Source of the DNA: an uncultured Rhizobiaceae group bacterium
Lineage (GTDB): Bacteria > Pseudomonadota > Alphaproteobacteria > Rhizobiales > Rhizobiaceae
Direction of reading: 5' to 3'
DNA length: 64,000 bases
NCBI GenBank assembly: GCA_938010435.1
Contig: CALLUS010000021.1
Span: 1-64,000 of the forward strand
Shown piece after piece: positions 1 to 8,582 of this stretch. Made by a program: the position numbers and the translations under genes. The notes beneath the pieces are model-generated. The model ran no database searches. It was not told the origin of the DNA and was given only the letters and a program-made list of their open reading frames with translations. How positions within the stretch are numbered: the stretch's first letter is position 1; each line of letters starts with the position of its first letter.

Positions 1-63
1 ATCAAGACAATCGGGCAGCAACGTAACCTGATCGCGACCAATACCCTCGATAAACCCCTTCAT
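1..63 (-). CDS. IS1182-type transposase, N-terminal end only
   Basis: The minus strand from 63 to the window edge is open, with an ATG at 63. The 21 visible residues begin MKGFIEG and continue with QVTLLPDCLD. This matches the start of IS1182/IS5-group DDE transposases as I know them (a basic start, then a 'TLLPE-LD' phrase before the conserved 'DNPVR' segment, which would lie outside). The rest of the gene is beyond the left edge, so intactness cannot be judged. The 103 bases between it and lolD would include the element's end, but I could not define a terminal inverted repeat. Confidence 0.6.
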   Translation of the reverse strand, partial: MKGFIEGIGRDQVTLLPDCLD

Positions 64-166
64 CACAAAGCCCTCAGATTCAATCGAGGAAACTATAGCA
101 CGATCACAAACCGGATGCTCTTTTCACACACCCTCTCCGCATACCAGCCATTCACTCACCCTCAAA

Positions 167-847
167 CTAAATCCCGACGATATGCCCGTCTTCAATCGTA
201 ATAATCCTGTCCATACGGGCTGCCAAGTCGTGGTTGTGTGTGGCAATCAATGCGGCCAAGCCTGTGTTGCGCACGAGATCGGTTAGGGCTTCGAAGACGA
301 TATCGGACGTTGATGGGTCGAGATTGCCCGTGGGTTCATCTGCCAAGAGCAGCTTGGGCTGATTGGCCACTGCCCTTGCTATCGCCACGCGCTGTTGCTC
401 TCCACCCGACAGTTCCGACGGTCTATGGGTTGCACGCGCAGCAATGCCCAGATGTTCCAGCAATTCGTCTGAACGAGCATTCGCCGCCGTCTGCCCGCTT
501 CCTGCCACCAGTTGGGGCAGTGAGACGTTTTCGCGGGCGTCGAGTTCGGGCAGAAGGTGGTGAAACTGATAGACGAAGCCGATGTCGGTGCGGCGCATTT
601 GGGTGCGTTTGTCGTCGTTCAACGTGCCACATTCCTGCCCGCCAATCATCAAGCTGCCGGCGTCCGGCTTTTCCAGAAGTCCTGCCAAGTGGAGCAGTGT
701 TGATTTTCCAGCGCCCGATGGAGCGACCAGTGCTACCAACTCACCACGGTTGATTTCCAACGCCGCGCCATTCAATACGGTGAGCGCATGTTCACCCTTG
801 CCGTAAGTGCGGTTGATGTCTCTCATTTGGAGCACGGCATTACTCAT
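167..847 (-). CDS. lolD: LolD, lipoprotein-releasing ABC transporter ATPase
   Basis: This 226-residue ABC ATPase powers release of outer-membrane lipoproteins from the inner membrane to the carrier LolA, together with a LolC/LolE-type permease. The Walker A motif APSGAGKST lies near residues 42-50, the signature LSGGEQQR near 145 and Walker [10 protein letters not shown] near 167, followed by an H-loop THNHD. The length is normal for LolD, and the [15 protein letters not shown] stretch after the Q-loop is typical of the family. The start at 847 overlaps the end of the permease gene by 8 bases and is preceded by GAGGCGC, so the two genes are translationally coupled. Family assignment is strong because of the adjacent permease. 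Confidence 0.93.
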   Translation of the reverse strand: MSNAVLQMRDINRTYGKGEHALTVLNGAALEINRGELVALVAPSGAGKSTLLHLAGLLEKPDAGSLMIGGQECGTLNDDKRTQMRRTDIGFVYQFHHLLPELDARENVSLPQLVAGSGQTAANARSDELLEHLGIAARATHRPSELSGGEQQRVAIARAVANQPKLLLADEPTGNLDPSTSDIVFEALTDLVRNTGLAALIATHNHDLAARMDRIITIEDGHIVGI

Positions 848-2267
848 AACGAAGCGCCTCCACAGGATCGAGACGCGCCGCGCGCCATGCGGGGAAAATC
901 GTTGCTAGAAGTGAAAGCCCCAGCGCCATGCCCACAACCATAACAGTTTCACCGGGATCAATGCTGATCGGAATATCGGTAAGGAACCGCACTGTCGGGT
1001 CCCAAACATTTGCACCGCTCATCCACGACACGAAGTCTTTTATCGCGTTGATGTTGAAGCAAAACAACAAACCGAGCGCAAAACCGGCAATCGTGCCGAA
1101 CACGCCAATGCTGGAACCTGTGATTAAGAATATCCGCATCACAGTGCCACGGGTTGCACCCATAGTGCGTAAAATGGCGATATCCCCGCCTTTGTCTTTC
1201 ACCAGCATGAACAGGCCGGAAATGATGTTCAGCGCTGCCACAAGCAGAATGAGGGTGAGGATGATGAACATGACATTGCGTTCCACCTCCAGCGCTTGAA
1301 AAAAGGTGATGTTGCGTTGTCGCCAGTCGGTCAACAGAATTGGTCGTTCTGCCGCTGCTTCAACCAGCGGGCGCACTTCATCCACCGCATCAGGGTCATT
1401 TAAAAACAATTCAATGACTGAGACTTTGTTTTCTTGATTGAAATAAAGTTGCGCTTCTTTCAGGGGCAGAAAGACGAACAATCCGTCATATTCCGCCATG
1501 CCCATTTCGAAGATGGCGGTGACAGGATAGCTTTTCACACGTGGCGATACACCGACCGCGCTGACATTTCCTTGCGGTGTGATGAGCGTGATGTCTTCGC
1601 CCAAGCGAATGTTCAAATTCTCAGCCATGCGAATACCAATGGCCACGCCGGGCCGGCTTTCGTTCAACTGTGCGGGGTTGTTTTCATCATCGCCTGCAAT
1701 GGTGATTTCGCCGTTTTCATCAACAATGACTTCCTCTTCGCCATTGTCGGCGCTGTCAGCAATGTCAAATCCGTCCAACGTACCTTGTTTGATGTTGTTG
1801 CCAACGATTGCCAAACGTTTGAGGTCAGCTTCGCGCAAGCCACGCACACGTGCTCCTGTGCCGCCCTTACCACCAGAGGCCAACACTTCGCCTTCCACAA
1901 GCGGCAGAGCGATTGTGACACCATCTACGGTCTCAATGCGACGTGCCAAAGCGTCGTAATCTGTCAGTTCAGAATGTACGGGGGAGACAATCAAATGGCC
2001 ATTAATGCCCAGAATGCGGTCGAGCAACTCCGTGCGAAATCCGTTCATAACCGCCATGACGATGATCAAAGTCGCGACACCCAACATAATGCCGACAAAC
2101 GAGATGATCGAGATCACTGAGATGAATGTCTCTTTGCGGCGACTTCCCAAATAGCGGCGCGCCAACATCCACTCAAAACTGGCGAATGGCTTGGTTTTTC
2201 CGGGCAGTGCGTCACGCACGGCGGTTGGCGAAATTGTGTCGTTCAAATTAGCCCCCGAACCGTTCAT
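840..2267 (-). CDS. lolC: LolC/LolE-type lipoprotein-releasing permease
   Basis: This 475-residue inner-membrane permease works with LolD in lipoprotein export. The N-terminus carries the family motif around [27 protein letters not shown], here split by the first membrane helix at about residues 50-75. A large periplasmic domain follows, then three C-terminal helices (roughly 330-360, 380-410, 430-455), and the protein ends [11 protein letters not shown] as in other Lol permeases. It is longer than the usual 410-430 residues because of an acidic insertion at about 165-200 rich in D, E and N. Alphaproteobacteria often have one permease that serves as both LolC and LolE, which I infer here. The start overlaps the end of proS by 20 bases. 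Confidence 0.9.
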   Translation of the reverse strand: MNGSGANLNDTISPTAVRDALPGKTKPFASFEWMLARRYLGSRRKETFISVISIISFVGIMLGVATLIIVMAVMNGFRTELLDRILGINGHLIVSPVHSELTDYDALARRIETVDGVTIALPLVEGEVLASGGKGGTGARVRGLREADLKRLAIVGNNIKQGTLDGFDIADSADNGEEEVIVDENGEITIAGDDENNPAQLNESRPGVAIGIRMAENLNIRLGEDITLITPQGNVSAVGVSPRVKSYPVTAIFEMGMAEYDGLFVFLPLKEAQLYFNQENKVSVIELFLNDPDAVDEVRPLVEAAAERPILLTDWRQRNITFFQALEVERNVMFIILTLILLVAALNIISGLFMLVKDKGGDIAILRTMGATRGTVMRIFLITGSSIGVFGTIAGFALGLLFCFNINAIKDFVSWMSGANVWDPTVRFLTDIPISIDPGETVMVVGMALGLSLLATIFPAWRAARLDPVEALRYE

Positions 2268-3603
2268 TCACGTCTTTTTGCCAAGCGGTCAGTTTGTTCA
2301 TGGTTGCTTCCATTGTGAGGTTTTCGCGTTCACCCGTTGCACGGTGTTTCACTTCAATCTCACCATTTTTCAAACCACGTGGGCCGATGATCAGTTGCCA
2401 TGGCAAGCCGATCAAATCCGCCAATGCAAATTTACCGCCAGCGCGTCCATCGGTGTCATCATACAGAACATCGAAACCTGCATTGGTCAGTTGGTTATAG
2501 AGATCGACACAAGCAGTATCGACGGCTTCATCGCCCACGCGCAGATTGATCAAACCGACATCAAATGGTGCGATTGAATCCGGCCAGATAATGCCGTTCT
2601 CGTCGTGACCGGCTTCAATAAGAGCCGCCACAACGCGGCTCGGGCCGATACCATAAGAGCCCATGTAAACATCATGGTCTTTGCCATCAGGGCCTGTGAC
2701 CTTCGCCCCCATGGGTTCAGAATATTTGGTGCCAAAGTGGAAAATGTGCCCCACTTCAATACCGCGAGCGTTCATGCGGTCACCCTCAGCAACTTCGTTC
2801 CAAAGGTTTTCATCGTGCATTTCGTCTGTGCGCGCGTAATTGCTGGTCCAGTCTTTGAAAATACCTTCAATCGCTGCATCGTCGGAATAATCGATATTGC
2901 GATCCGGCACGGGCAGTTTCATGGTATCGCCGTGGCAGAAGACTTCACTTTCACCTGTGTCAGCAAGAATAAGAAATTCGTGGGACAAGTCGCCACCAAT
3001 CGGGCCAGTGTCTGCGCGCATCGGCACCGCCGTCACACCGAGACGGTCAAATGTGCGCAGATAAGAAACGAACATGCGGTAGTAAGCAGCACGAGAAGAC
3101 GGTTCATCTAGATCAAACGAATATGCGTCTTTCATGAAAAACTCGCGGCCACGCATCACTCCGAAGCGCGGGCGCACTTCATCGCGAAACTTCCACTGGA
3201 TATGGTACAGGTTCAACGGCAGGTCTTTATAACTGCGCACATAGCTGCGGAAAATATCCGTGATCATTTCTTCGTTGGTGGGGCCAAACAACATATCGCG
3301 CTCGTGGCGATCCTGAATGCGCAGCATTTCTTTGCCGTAGTCATCGTAACGGCCTGACTCGCGCCAAAGGTCTGCGCTTTGGATTGTAGGCATGAGAACT
3401 TCAACCGCCCCTGCTCTGTTCTGCTCTTCGCGGATCACCTGCTCGACTTTGCGCAGCATTTTCAAACCGAGCGGCAGCCAAGAGTAAATGCCTGCGGATT
3501 GTTGCTTGATCATACCTGCACGCAGCATGAGCTGATGCGATACGATTTCAGCTTCGCGTGGCGCTTCTTTAAGAACAGGTAGAAAATACTTGGAGAGATA
3601 CAT
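2248..3603 (-). CDS. proS: Prolyl-tRNA synthetase, short bacterial form
   Basis: This class II synthetase charges tRNA-Pro. At 451 residues it is the short alphaproteobacterial form that lacks the approximately 180-residue editing (INS) domain of E. coli ProS. Visible features are the N-terminal [15 protein letters not shown] segment, the motif 2 region around [21 protein letters not shown] (split: [10 protein letters not shown] then [12 protein letters not shown]), motif 3 [11 protein letters not shown], and the C-terminal anticodon-binding domain with [11 protein letters not shown]. Gene order proS-lolC-lolD is common in alphaproteobacteria and supports all three assignments. The start at 3603 gives the usual [13 protein letters not shown] beginning. 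Confidence 0.95.
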   Translation of the reverse strand: MYLSKYFLPVLKEAPREAEIVSHQLMLRAGMIKQQSAGIYSWLPLGLKMLRKVEQVIREEQNRAGAVEVLMPTIQSADLWRESGRYDDYGKEMLRIQDRHERDMLFGPTNEEMITDIFRSYVRSYKDLPLNLYHIQWKFRDEVRPRFGVMRGREFFMKDAYSFDLDEPSSRAAYYRMFVSYLRTFDRLGVTAVPMRADTGPIGGDLSHEFLILADTGESEVFCHGDTMKLPVPDRNIDYSDDAAIEGIFKDWTSNYARTDEMHDENLWNEVAEGDRMNARGIEVGHIFHFGTKYSEPMGAKVTGPDGKDHDVYMGSYGIGPSRVVAALIEAGHDENGIIWPDSIAPFDVGLINLRVGDEAVDTACVDLYNQLTNAGFDVLYDDTDGRAGGKFALADLIGLPWQLIIGPRGLKNGEIEVKHRATGERENLTMEATMNKLTAWQKDVNERFGG

Positions 3604-3694
3604 TGTCGAACCAGAAATATGAGGGCAGATTCGCCCTGTTCACGTTATGTGAAACTCAAACCGCATTCACGTGCGCAAAACAAGGGGCAAGACT

Positions 3695-3838
3695 ATGTCC
3701 GACGTGGGAGATAACGCGGAAAACATAAATTTACACAGGGATGATGGGGCGGAACTGTTGCGCCAACAGGCCGAAGCGCCAGCGACGTGTTGGAATGGTT
3801 GCACAGCAAATAAACATTGCGCATCGCCTACCGCTTAA
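3695..3838 (+). CDS. Candidate small protein upstream of glnB
   Basis: An ATG at 3695 opens a 47-codon frame ending in TAA at 3836-3838. It is preceded by AAGGGG at 3682-3687 with seven bases of spacing, which is a good ribosome site. The predicted peptide starts MSDVGDNAEN, is acidic in its first half and has three cysteines in its last third (CWNGC and a later HCAS). I do not recognise it. It is short enough to arise by chance, and the only support is the ribosome site. Confidence 0.25.
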   Translation: MSDVGDNAENINLHRDDGAELLRQQAEAPATCWNGCTANKHCASPTA

Positions 3839-4010
3839 TCAATCTGCCTAAATTTTAATCAAATCGATTTCGTGAATTTGAGTAAAACCAAACAAAAACG
3901 AGCTCTTTTTGACCTGTATTCACATTTTTGGTTCAAAACCTGCTCAATTTTCGAGATTCCTGTGGTTAATCCGCCAAAAAATGCGAAATAGATGTCGAAT
4001 CTGAAAAAAC

Positions 4011-4026
4011 TGGCATGACACGTGCA
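4011..4026 (+). promoter_or_regulatory. Sigma54 (RpoN) -24/-12 promoter of glnBA
   Basis: The sequence TGGCATGACACGTGCA has the invariant GG and GC dinucleotides separated by exactly ten bases, as in the sigma54 consensus TGGCAC-N5-TTGC. It lies 91 bases upstream of the glnB GTG, predicting a start of transcription near 4037. Expression of glnB-glnA from an NtrC-activated sigma54 promoter is well established in proteobacteria, so sequence and context agree. Confidence 0.75.
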
Positions 4027-4104
4027 TAGTGACGAGCAGCGCTTGTGGAGGGGACTGCATTCAAAATTTTCCCCATCACAAATGTTCAACGTTCTCAAGA
4101 ATAA

Positions 4105-4455
<351 letters not shown>

Positions 4456-4500
4456 CCACATATTTTTATACCGGACTTTATCCACTCAGGAAGGACTACC

Positions 4501-5910
4501 ATGACAACCGCCAATGACATTCTAAAAACAATGAAAGACGACAATGTCGAATATCTCGACCTGCGTTTCACCGATCCACGCGGTAAAATGCAACACGTCA
4601 CCATTCACACAAGTCAGGTTGATGACGACTTGTTTGCAGATGGTGCAATGTTTGACGGTTCATCCATCGAAGGTTGGAAAGCAATCAACGATTCAGACAT
4701 GGTTTTGATGCCTGATCTGGAAACGTCTTACATGGACCCTTTCTACGCCCATTCCACAATGGCCATCTTCTGCGACATTCTTGAGCCAGACACTGGTGAA
4801 GGTTATGAGCGCGACCCGCGTATGACCGCAAAACGCGCAGAAGCATTCATTAAGTCAGGTGGTTTCGGTGACACTGCTTATTTTGGTCCTGAACCAGAAT
4901 TCTTCCTCTTTGACGATGTGAAGTTTTCTTCTGACCCGTACAAAACCGGTTTTGAAGTTGATTCAGACGAGTTGCCAACAAACACAGATGCTGATTACGA
5001 AGTCGGTAACATGGGCCATCGCCCACGCACAAAAGGCGGCTATTTCCCGGTCAACCCGGTGGACAGCGCGCAGGATATCCGTTCTGAAATGCTTTCCACA
5101 CTCGGTAAAATGGGCGTTCCTGTTGAAAAGCACCACCACGAAGTGGCCGCTGCACAACATGAACTTTCCATGCTGTTCAACACACTCACACGCAAAGCTG
5201 ATGAAGTGCAGTTGTACAAATACGCTGTTCAAAACGTTGCACATGCTTATGGCAAATCAGCAACGTTTATGCCGAAACCTGTATTCGGCGACAACGGAAC
5301 AGGTATGCACGTGCACCAATCCCTTTGGAAAGACGGCAAGCCTTTGTTTGCTGGCGACCAATATGCTGGTCTTTCTGAAACTTGCCTCCACTACATTGGC
5401 GGTATCATCAAACACGCAAAGTCTTTGAACCTTTTCACAAACCCATCAACCAACTCTTACAAGCGTTTGGTTCCAGGTTACGAAGCACCTGTTCTTTTGG
5501 CTTATTCCGCTAAGAACCGTTCAGCATCTTGCCGCATTCCACATGTGTCTTCTCCAAAAGGTAAGCGTATGGAAGTGCGTTTCCCTGACCCGATGGCGAA
5601 TCCATATCTGTCATTCGCGGCAATGCTGATGGCTGGCCTTGACGGGATCAAAAACAAAATCCATCCGGGCGAACCAATGGACAAAGACCTTTATGACCTG
5701 CCGCCAAAGCAGCTTAAAAAGATACCAACCGTTTGCGGTTCATTGCGCGAAGCTATGGATGCGTGTCGCAAGGACCATGCTTACCTTTTGGAAGGTGGCG
5801 TGTTCACTGCCGATCAGATCGAAGCCTATATCGCTTTGAAAGAAGAAGAGAATGCACGTTACGAAATGACTCCACACCCAGTGGAATTTGACATGTACTA
5901 CTCACTGTAG
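4501..5910 (+). CDS. glnA: Glutamine synthetase type I
   Basis: This 469-residue GSI forms dodecamers that make glutamine from glutamate, ammonia and ATP. Signature stretches are present: the N-terminal [15 protein letters not shown] and FDGSSIEGW, the metal and ATP site motif [23 protein letters not shown], and the adenylylation loop DLYDLPP with its modifiable tyrosine near residue 398, so activity should be reversibly adenylylated. The gene is the second in the glnBA operon, preceded by AGGAAGGA at 4488, and is followed immediately by a rho-independent terminator. Confidence 0.98.
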   Translation: MTTANDILKTMKDDNVEYLDLRFTDPRGKMQHVTIHTSQVDDDLFADGAMFDGSSIEGWKAINDSDMVLMPDLETSYMDPFYAHSTMAIFCDILEPDTGEGYERDPRMTAKRAEAFIKSGGFGDTAYFGPEPEFFLFDDVKFSSDPYKTGFEVDSDELPTNTDADYEVGNMGHRPRTKGGYFPVNPVDSAQDIRSEMLSTLGKMGVPVEKHHHEVAAAQHELSMLFNTLTRKADEVQLYKYAVQNVAHAYGKSATFMPKPVFGDNGTGMHVHQSLWKDGKPLFAGDQYAGLSETCLHYIGGIIKHAKSLNLFTNPSTNSYKRLVPGYEAPVLLAYSAKNRSASCRIPHVSSPKGKRMEVRFPDPMANPYLSFAAMLMAGLDGIKNKIHPGEPMDKDLYDLPPKQLKKIPTVCGSLREAMDACRKDHAYLLEGGVFTADQIEAYIALKEEENARYEMTPHPVEFDMYYSL

Positions 5911-5931
5911 TCATTATCCAAATAAATTTAG

Positions 5932-5966
5932 AAAAGGCTAGATGAGAAATCATCCGGCCTTTTTTG
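5932..5966 (+). terminator. Rho-independent terminator of glnBA
   Basis: The hairpin AAGGC-TA-GATGA, loop GAAA, TCATC-CG-GCCTT is followed by a T-run from 5960. The left arm has two mismatched bases opposite CG. Its right arm and loop are almost identical to those of the terminator at 8081-8112. The terminator also overlaps the last codons of the convergent leucine-rich-repeat gene. Confidence 0.85.
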
Positions 5967-6636
5967 TTTTTGTTGATGCACGGCTGCGCCAACCCCAGCG
6001 TTCCAAAAATCGATAGGTAGAGACCTGAAACGTATACAAGCCGCTCGGAATATAGTTTTGTCGATAGGAGTTCCCTCCCCCCACATCTCGGATAGTTCTT
6101 TCCATAGCGCTAAAACACTTTTGTGAACCATCTTCCGCGTAACTGGAATAGAGGTTGATCCAATTTAACGAACGAACCTTTTGTAAAGGGCAAAGTGATT
6201 TCACTGCCGCGCGATCCATTTGGAGCCATCGCAATCTTTGTAATTCGGACAGCGGTGTTAAATCATATATCCACGTTCTTCCCACATCCAATGTCTCTAG
6301 ACGTTTGCTGTCTCGCAAAGGCGACAAGTCAGAAATTTGAGTGTTAGCCAAATAGACAGATTTGAGCTCGGATGCATTAGACAAGGCATCGATATTTTGA
6401 AGTCGCGTGCCTGAAGCCCTGACACTTTCGATTCCTTTGATGCTGCCAACAGCCTGCGGAATGGTTGTGAGATAACGCAAGTCACCAACATTAAGATTGG
6501 TCTGACCTTTCTTAATAATCTCTGCAATTCTGGTCTCTGCAGTTCTAAAATCCAGATAACCACGTACAGAATAATACAGTTTGGGACTGATTGCCGTAAG
6601 AACAATTAGAGCTAGCAAAATTTTGAACATCTTCAT
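5950..6636 (-). CDS. Leucine-rich-repeat protein with N-terminal membrane anchor
   Basis: This is a 228-residue protein of unknown role. An N-terminal hydrophobic segment (about residues 4-18) acts as signal or anchor, so the rest should lie in the periplasm. From about residue 69 there are four consecutive repeats of exactly 22 residues (69-90, 91-112, 113-134, 135-156) with the pattern L--L-L--T-I-DL-PL, the geometry of internalin-type leucine-rich repeats. The tail after residue 165 is basic. I chose the ATG at 6636, not the longer frame to 7029, because AGGAGAAGGGG lies just upstream and the hydrophobic segment then becomes N-terminal. The final codons lie inside the glnA terminator. LRR domains bind proteins, but the partner is unknown. 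Confidence 0.7.
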   Translation of the reverse strand: MKMFKILLALIVLTAISPKLYYSVRGYLDFRTAETRIAEIIKKGQTNLNVGDLRYLTTIPQAVGSIKGIESVRASGTRLQNIDALSNASELKSVYLANTQISDLSPLRDSKRLETLDVGRTWIYDLTPLSELQRLRWLQMDRAAVKSLCPLQKVRSLNWINLYSSYAEDGSQKCFSAMERTIRDVGGGNSYRQNYIPSGLYTFQVSTYRFLERWGWRSRASTKTKKAG

Positions 6637-6849
6637 TGCATTTCCCCTTCTCCTAAATATCCAAATTGCACATACCCCTTGGTAAAGAGTGAATGAAGCC
6701 TGTCGGTTTGGAAACTTTCTAAAGAGTGCGGTCGAATTTGCGTGGCAGTTTATTAACATTACTATTATAGTCATGTTTAATAATTGAGCGCATATTCGCT
6801 CATCAACCACCTTCCCGAAGCCTTGAACTTCGGAGTATTGAGGTTTCGC

Positions 6850-7353
6850 ATGACACATCATTTCGCTTCGGCCAGTGGGTCGAATGGCTGTTATTTTGAA
6901 CGAACGCCAGAGCACCTTGTGCTCGAAGGATATCGCCACTGGTCCGCAGGTTATGAAACGGGCTCCATTCAACCTTGGGAAATGGCCCGAAACATTTACG
7001 AGACCAGTCTTGGTTTTGGAGAAAGTCAAAAAGCACTAAGTGCTCTTTCACACTATGTCCGCGCTCTAAAGAAATGCGCCAATTGTCCGCTGCGGGCCTT
7101 CCCCTTCCATTCACAGCAGCTCTGCATTGAAGAATGTTTGACACTAGGATTGATCGCCGGGTTGCAACACGGCGATGATGCTGTGGACTTTTGCTTGTCG
7201 CATCTGGCGTGCCCTTCAAGTTGCAATGAGATATCGGAGGCGGCTTTCCTGTTCTCGTCAACCTTACGTGAAATCAATCAAATTTTGCTGCCGATTCCCA
7301 AACATGTCATCGAAGACGTAACCACGCGGCAGGTTGCAAAACAGTTCCATTGA
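6850..7353 (+). CDS. Conserved cysteine-rich hypothetical protein
   Basis: This is a 167-residue soluble protein with no signal peptide or membrane segment. The start at 6850 has GAGG six bases upstream; a TTG at 6784 in the same frame has no better support. The sequence has a GYRHWSAGYETG motif near residue 30, then a predominantly helical region with clustered cysteines (CANCPLR, CIEECLTLGLIAG, ACPSSC). I recall rhizobial hypothetical proteins with a similar 'GY--W--GY-TGDI--WE' start and 'C-DECL---MIAA-QH' middle, but no function is known to me. It is divergent from the LRR gene and 63 bases upstream of the phosphatase. Confidence 0.6.
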   Translation: MTHHFASASGSNGCYFERTPEHLVLEGYRHWSAGYETGSIQPWEMARNIYETSLGFGESQKALSALSHYVRALKKCANCPLRAFPFHSQQLCIEECLTLGLIAGLQHGDDAVDFCLSHLACPSSCNEISEAAFLFSSTLREINQILLPIPKHVIEDVTTRQVAKQFH

Positions 7354-7416
7354 GCAGTCGCGGTTTTGAAATCCCGCTTTTTACCACATCTGTTCCCCCT
7401 CGTTTTGGAGACTCAA

Positions 7417-8064
7417 ATGATGAATATCAGACGTTTTTTTACCCCTGGCACAACCATCTCGACAATGTTGACTTTATTTTTGACCATTCCAGCGTCTCTC
7501 GCCGCTGATACCAAGATCACCAATGAGGTGGCCAAAGACCTAAAAACTGGCGGTTACGTCATTTACATCCGCCATGCGTCGACGGAAAAAGACTATGCAG
7601 ATCAATTGACCGCCGACACATCTAATTGCTCTACTCAAAGAACGCTCAGCGAAAAAGGTTGGCGCGAAGCGGGACTCATCGGTTCTAGTTTCTCCAATTT
7701 GGGAATTCCTGTTGGCGCAGTTTACTCCAGCGAATATTGCCGAGCTTGGCAGACTGCAAAATTAGCATTTGGTACTTATACAAAGTCGGCAGATTTGAAC
7801 TTTGAAAGAGCCGAAGAATACAACGAAGAGCAGGCAGCCATGATGAAATCGCGCCTTTCTCCCATGCTGTCCCAAACGCCAGCAAAAGGCACCAACACTG
7901 TCATAGTCGGTCATGATGACCCCTTTGAAGCAACGACCGGCATTTATCCTGAACCGCAGGGCGTGGCGTATCTCGTAAAACCAGATGGGTCTGGAAACTT
8001 CAAAGTCATGGGATCGATTTCTCCAACGGATTGGCCAAAGCTGATCGTTGGGCCAGTTGAATAA
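7417..8064 (+). CDS. Secreted histidine phosphatase family protein
   Basis: This is a 215-residue periplasmic member of the histidine phosphatase (phosphoglycerate mutase-like) superfamily. After a signal peptide (about residues 1-30, ending SLAADT) comes the catalytic phosphohistidine motif YIRHAST, in which the usual RHG is RHA. Further conserved points are LSEKGWREA, the YSSEYCRAWQTA segment with the second arginine and acid, and a second-histidine region VGHDDPFEA. Substrates of such short secreted members are generally unknown. I chose ATG 7417 because TTTGGAG lies six bases upstream. The terminator at 8081 closes the gene. Confidence 0.75.
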   Translation: MMNIRRFFTPGTTISTMLTLFLTIPASLAADTKITNEVAKDLKTGGYVIYIRHASTEKDYADQLTADTSNCSTQRTLSEKGWREAGLIGSSFSNLGIPVGAVYSSEYCRAWQTAKLAFGTYTKSADLNFERAEEYNEEQAAMMKSRLSPMLSQTPAKGTNTVIVGHDDPFEATTGIYPEPQGVAYLVKPDGSGNFKVMGSISPTDWPKLIVGPVE

Positions 8065-8080
8065 GTAACATCTTTTTTAG

Positions 8081-8112
8081 AAGCCGGATGGGAAATCATC
8101 CGGCCCTTTTTT
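8081..8112 (+). terminator. Rho-independent terminator, near-copy of the glnA terminator
   Basis: A perfect eight-base stem GCCGGATG/CATCCGGC (8083-8090 and 8097-8104) with loop GGAAAT is followed by a T-run at 8107-8112. The loop and right arm match the terminator at 5932-5966 almost base for base. Confidence 0.88.
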
Positions 8113-8210
8113 GTCAGAAAAAAATTACCTCAAGTGTCCGTTTCGCACTTTCCCGTTCGTCTGGTATGTACAGGAGCATGTCGCTGCTGGCTCAAAGAAG
8201 GAACGAAACC

Positions 8211-8564
8211 ATGCAATTCATTTGTCTTATTTACTCCGCACCGAACTCAGGCCCACAGCCAGGAACAGCCGAATTTGGTGCATTGATGCAAGGCTACGGT
8301 ACATTTACTGAAAAGGTCCGTAACGAAGGTAAACTTGTCTCTGGCGACGCACTTCAAGGCGTAGAAACAGCAACGACCGTATCTGTTCGCGGTGGTAAAA
8401 CCGAGACGATGGACGGCCCTTTTGCAGAAACCAAAGAACAATTGGGTGGCTATTATCTACTTGATTGCAAAGATATTGATGAAGCAATTGAATATGCAGC
8501 GATGATCCCCACAGCAGAGCACGGTCGAATTGAAGTGCGTCCTGTAGTTGTTTGGGACAACTAA
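8211..8564 (+). CDS. DGPF/YCII-domain protein, ECF42 partner
   Basis: This is a 117-residue member of the YCII-related (DGPF) family, named for the DGPFAETKEQLGGYYL signature seen here at about residues 68-83. It is a small cytoplasmic ferredoxin-fold protein of unknown biochemical role. DGPF proteins are typically encoded beside ECF42 sigma factors and are thought to be part of the same regulon or signalling module. I chose ATG 8211 because AAGGAACG lies upstream and the MQFICLIY start is typical; the frame is open earlier from 8088. The sigma factor begins 18 bases downstream. Confidence 0.85.
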   Translation: MQFICLIYSAPNSGPQPGTAEFGALMQGYGTFTEKVRNEGKLVSGDALQGVETATTVSVRGGKTETMDGPFAETKEQLGGYYLLDCKDIDEAIEYAAMIPTAEHGRIEVRPVVVWDN

Positions 8565-8582
8565 ACAGTCCAACTTTAAATC

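Noticed and set aside
1434-2120. 228-residue plus-strand frame opposite lolC
   Set aside because: Shadow of the permease gene; composition is odd and it has no ribosome site.
3840-4010. NtrC binding sites upstream of glnB
   Set aside because: No TGCAC-N5-7-GTGCA palindrome could be found by eye.
6637-7029. N-terminal extension of the LRR protein to 7029
   Set aside because: It would cover the divergent gene start at 6850 and bury the signal segment; the ATG at 6636 has a strong ribosome site.
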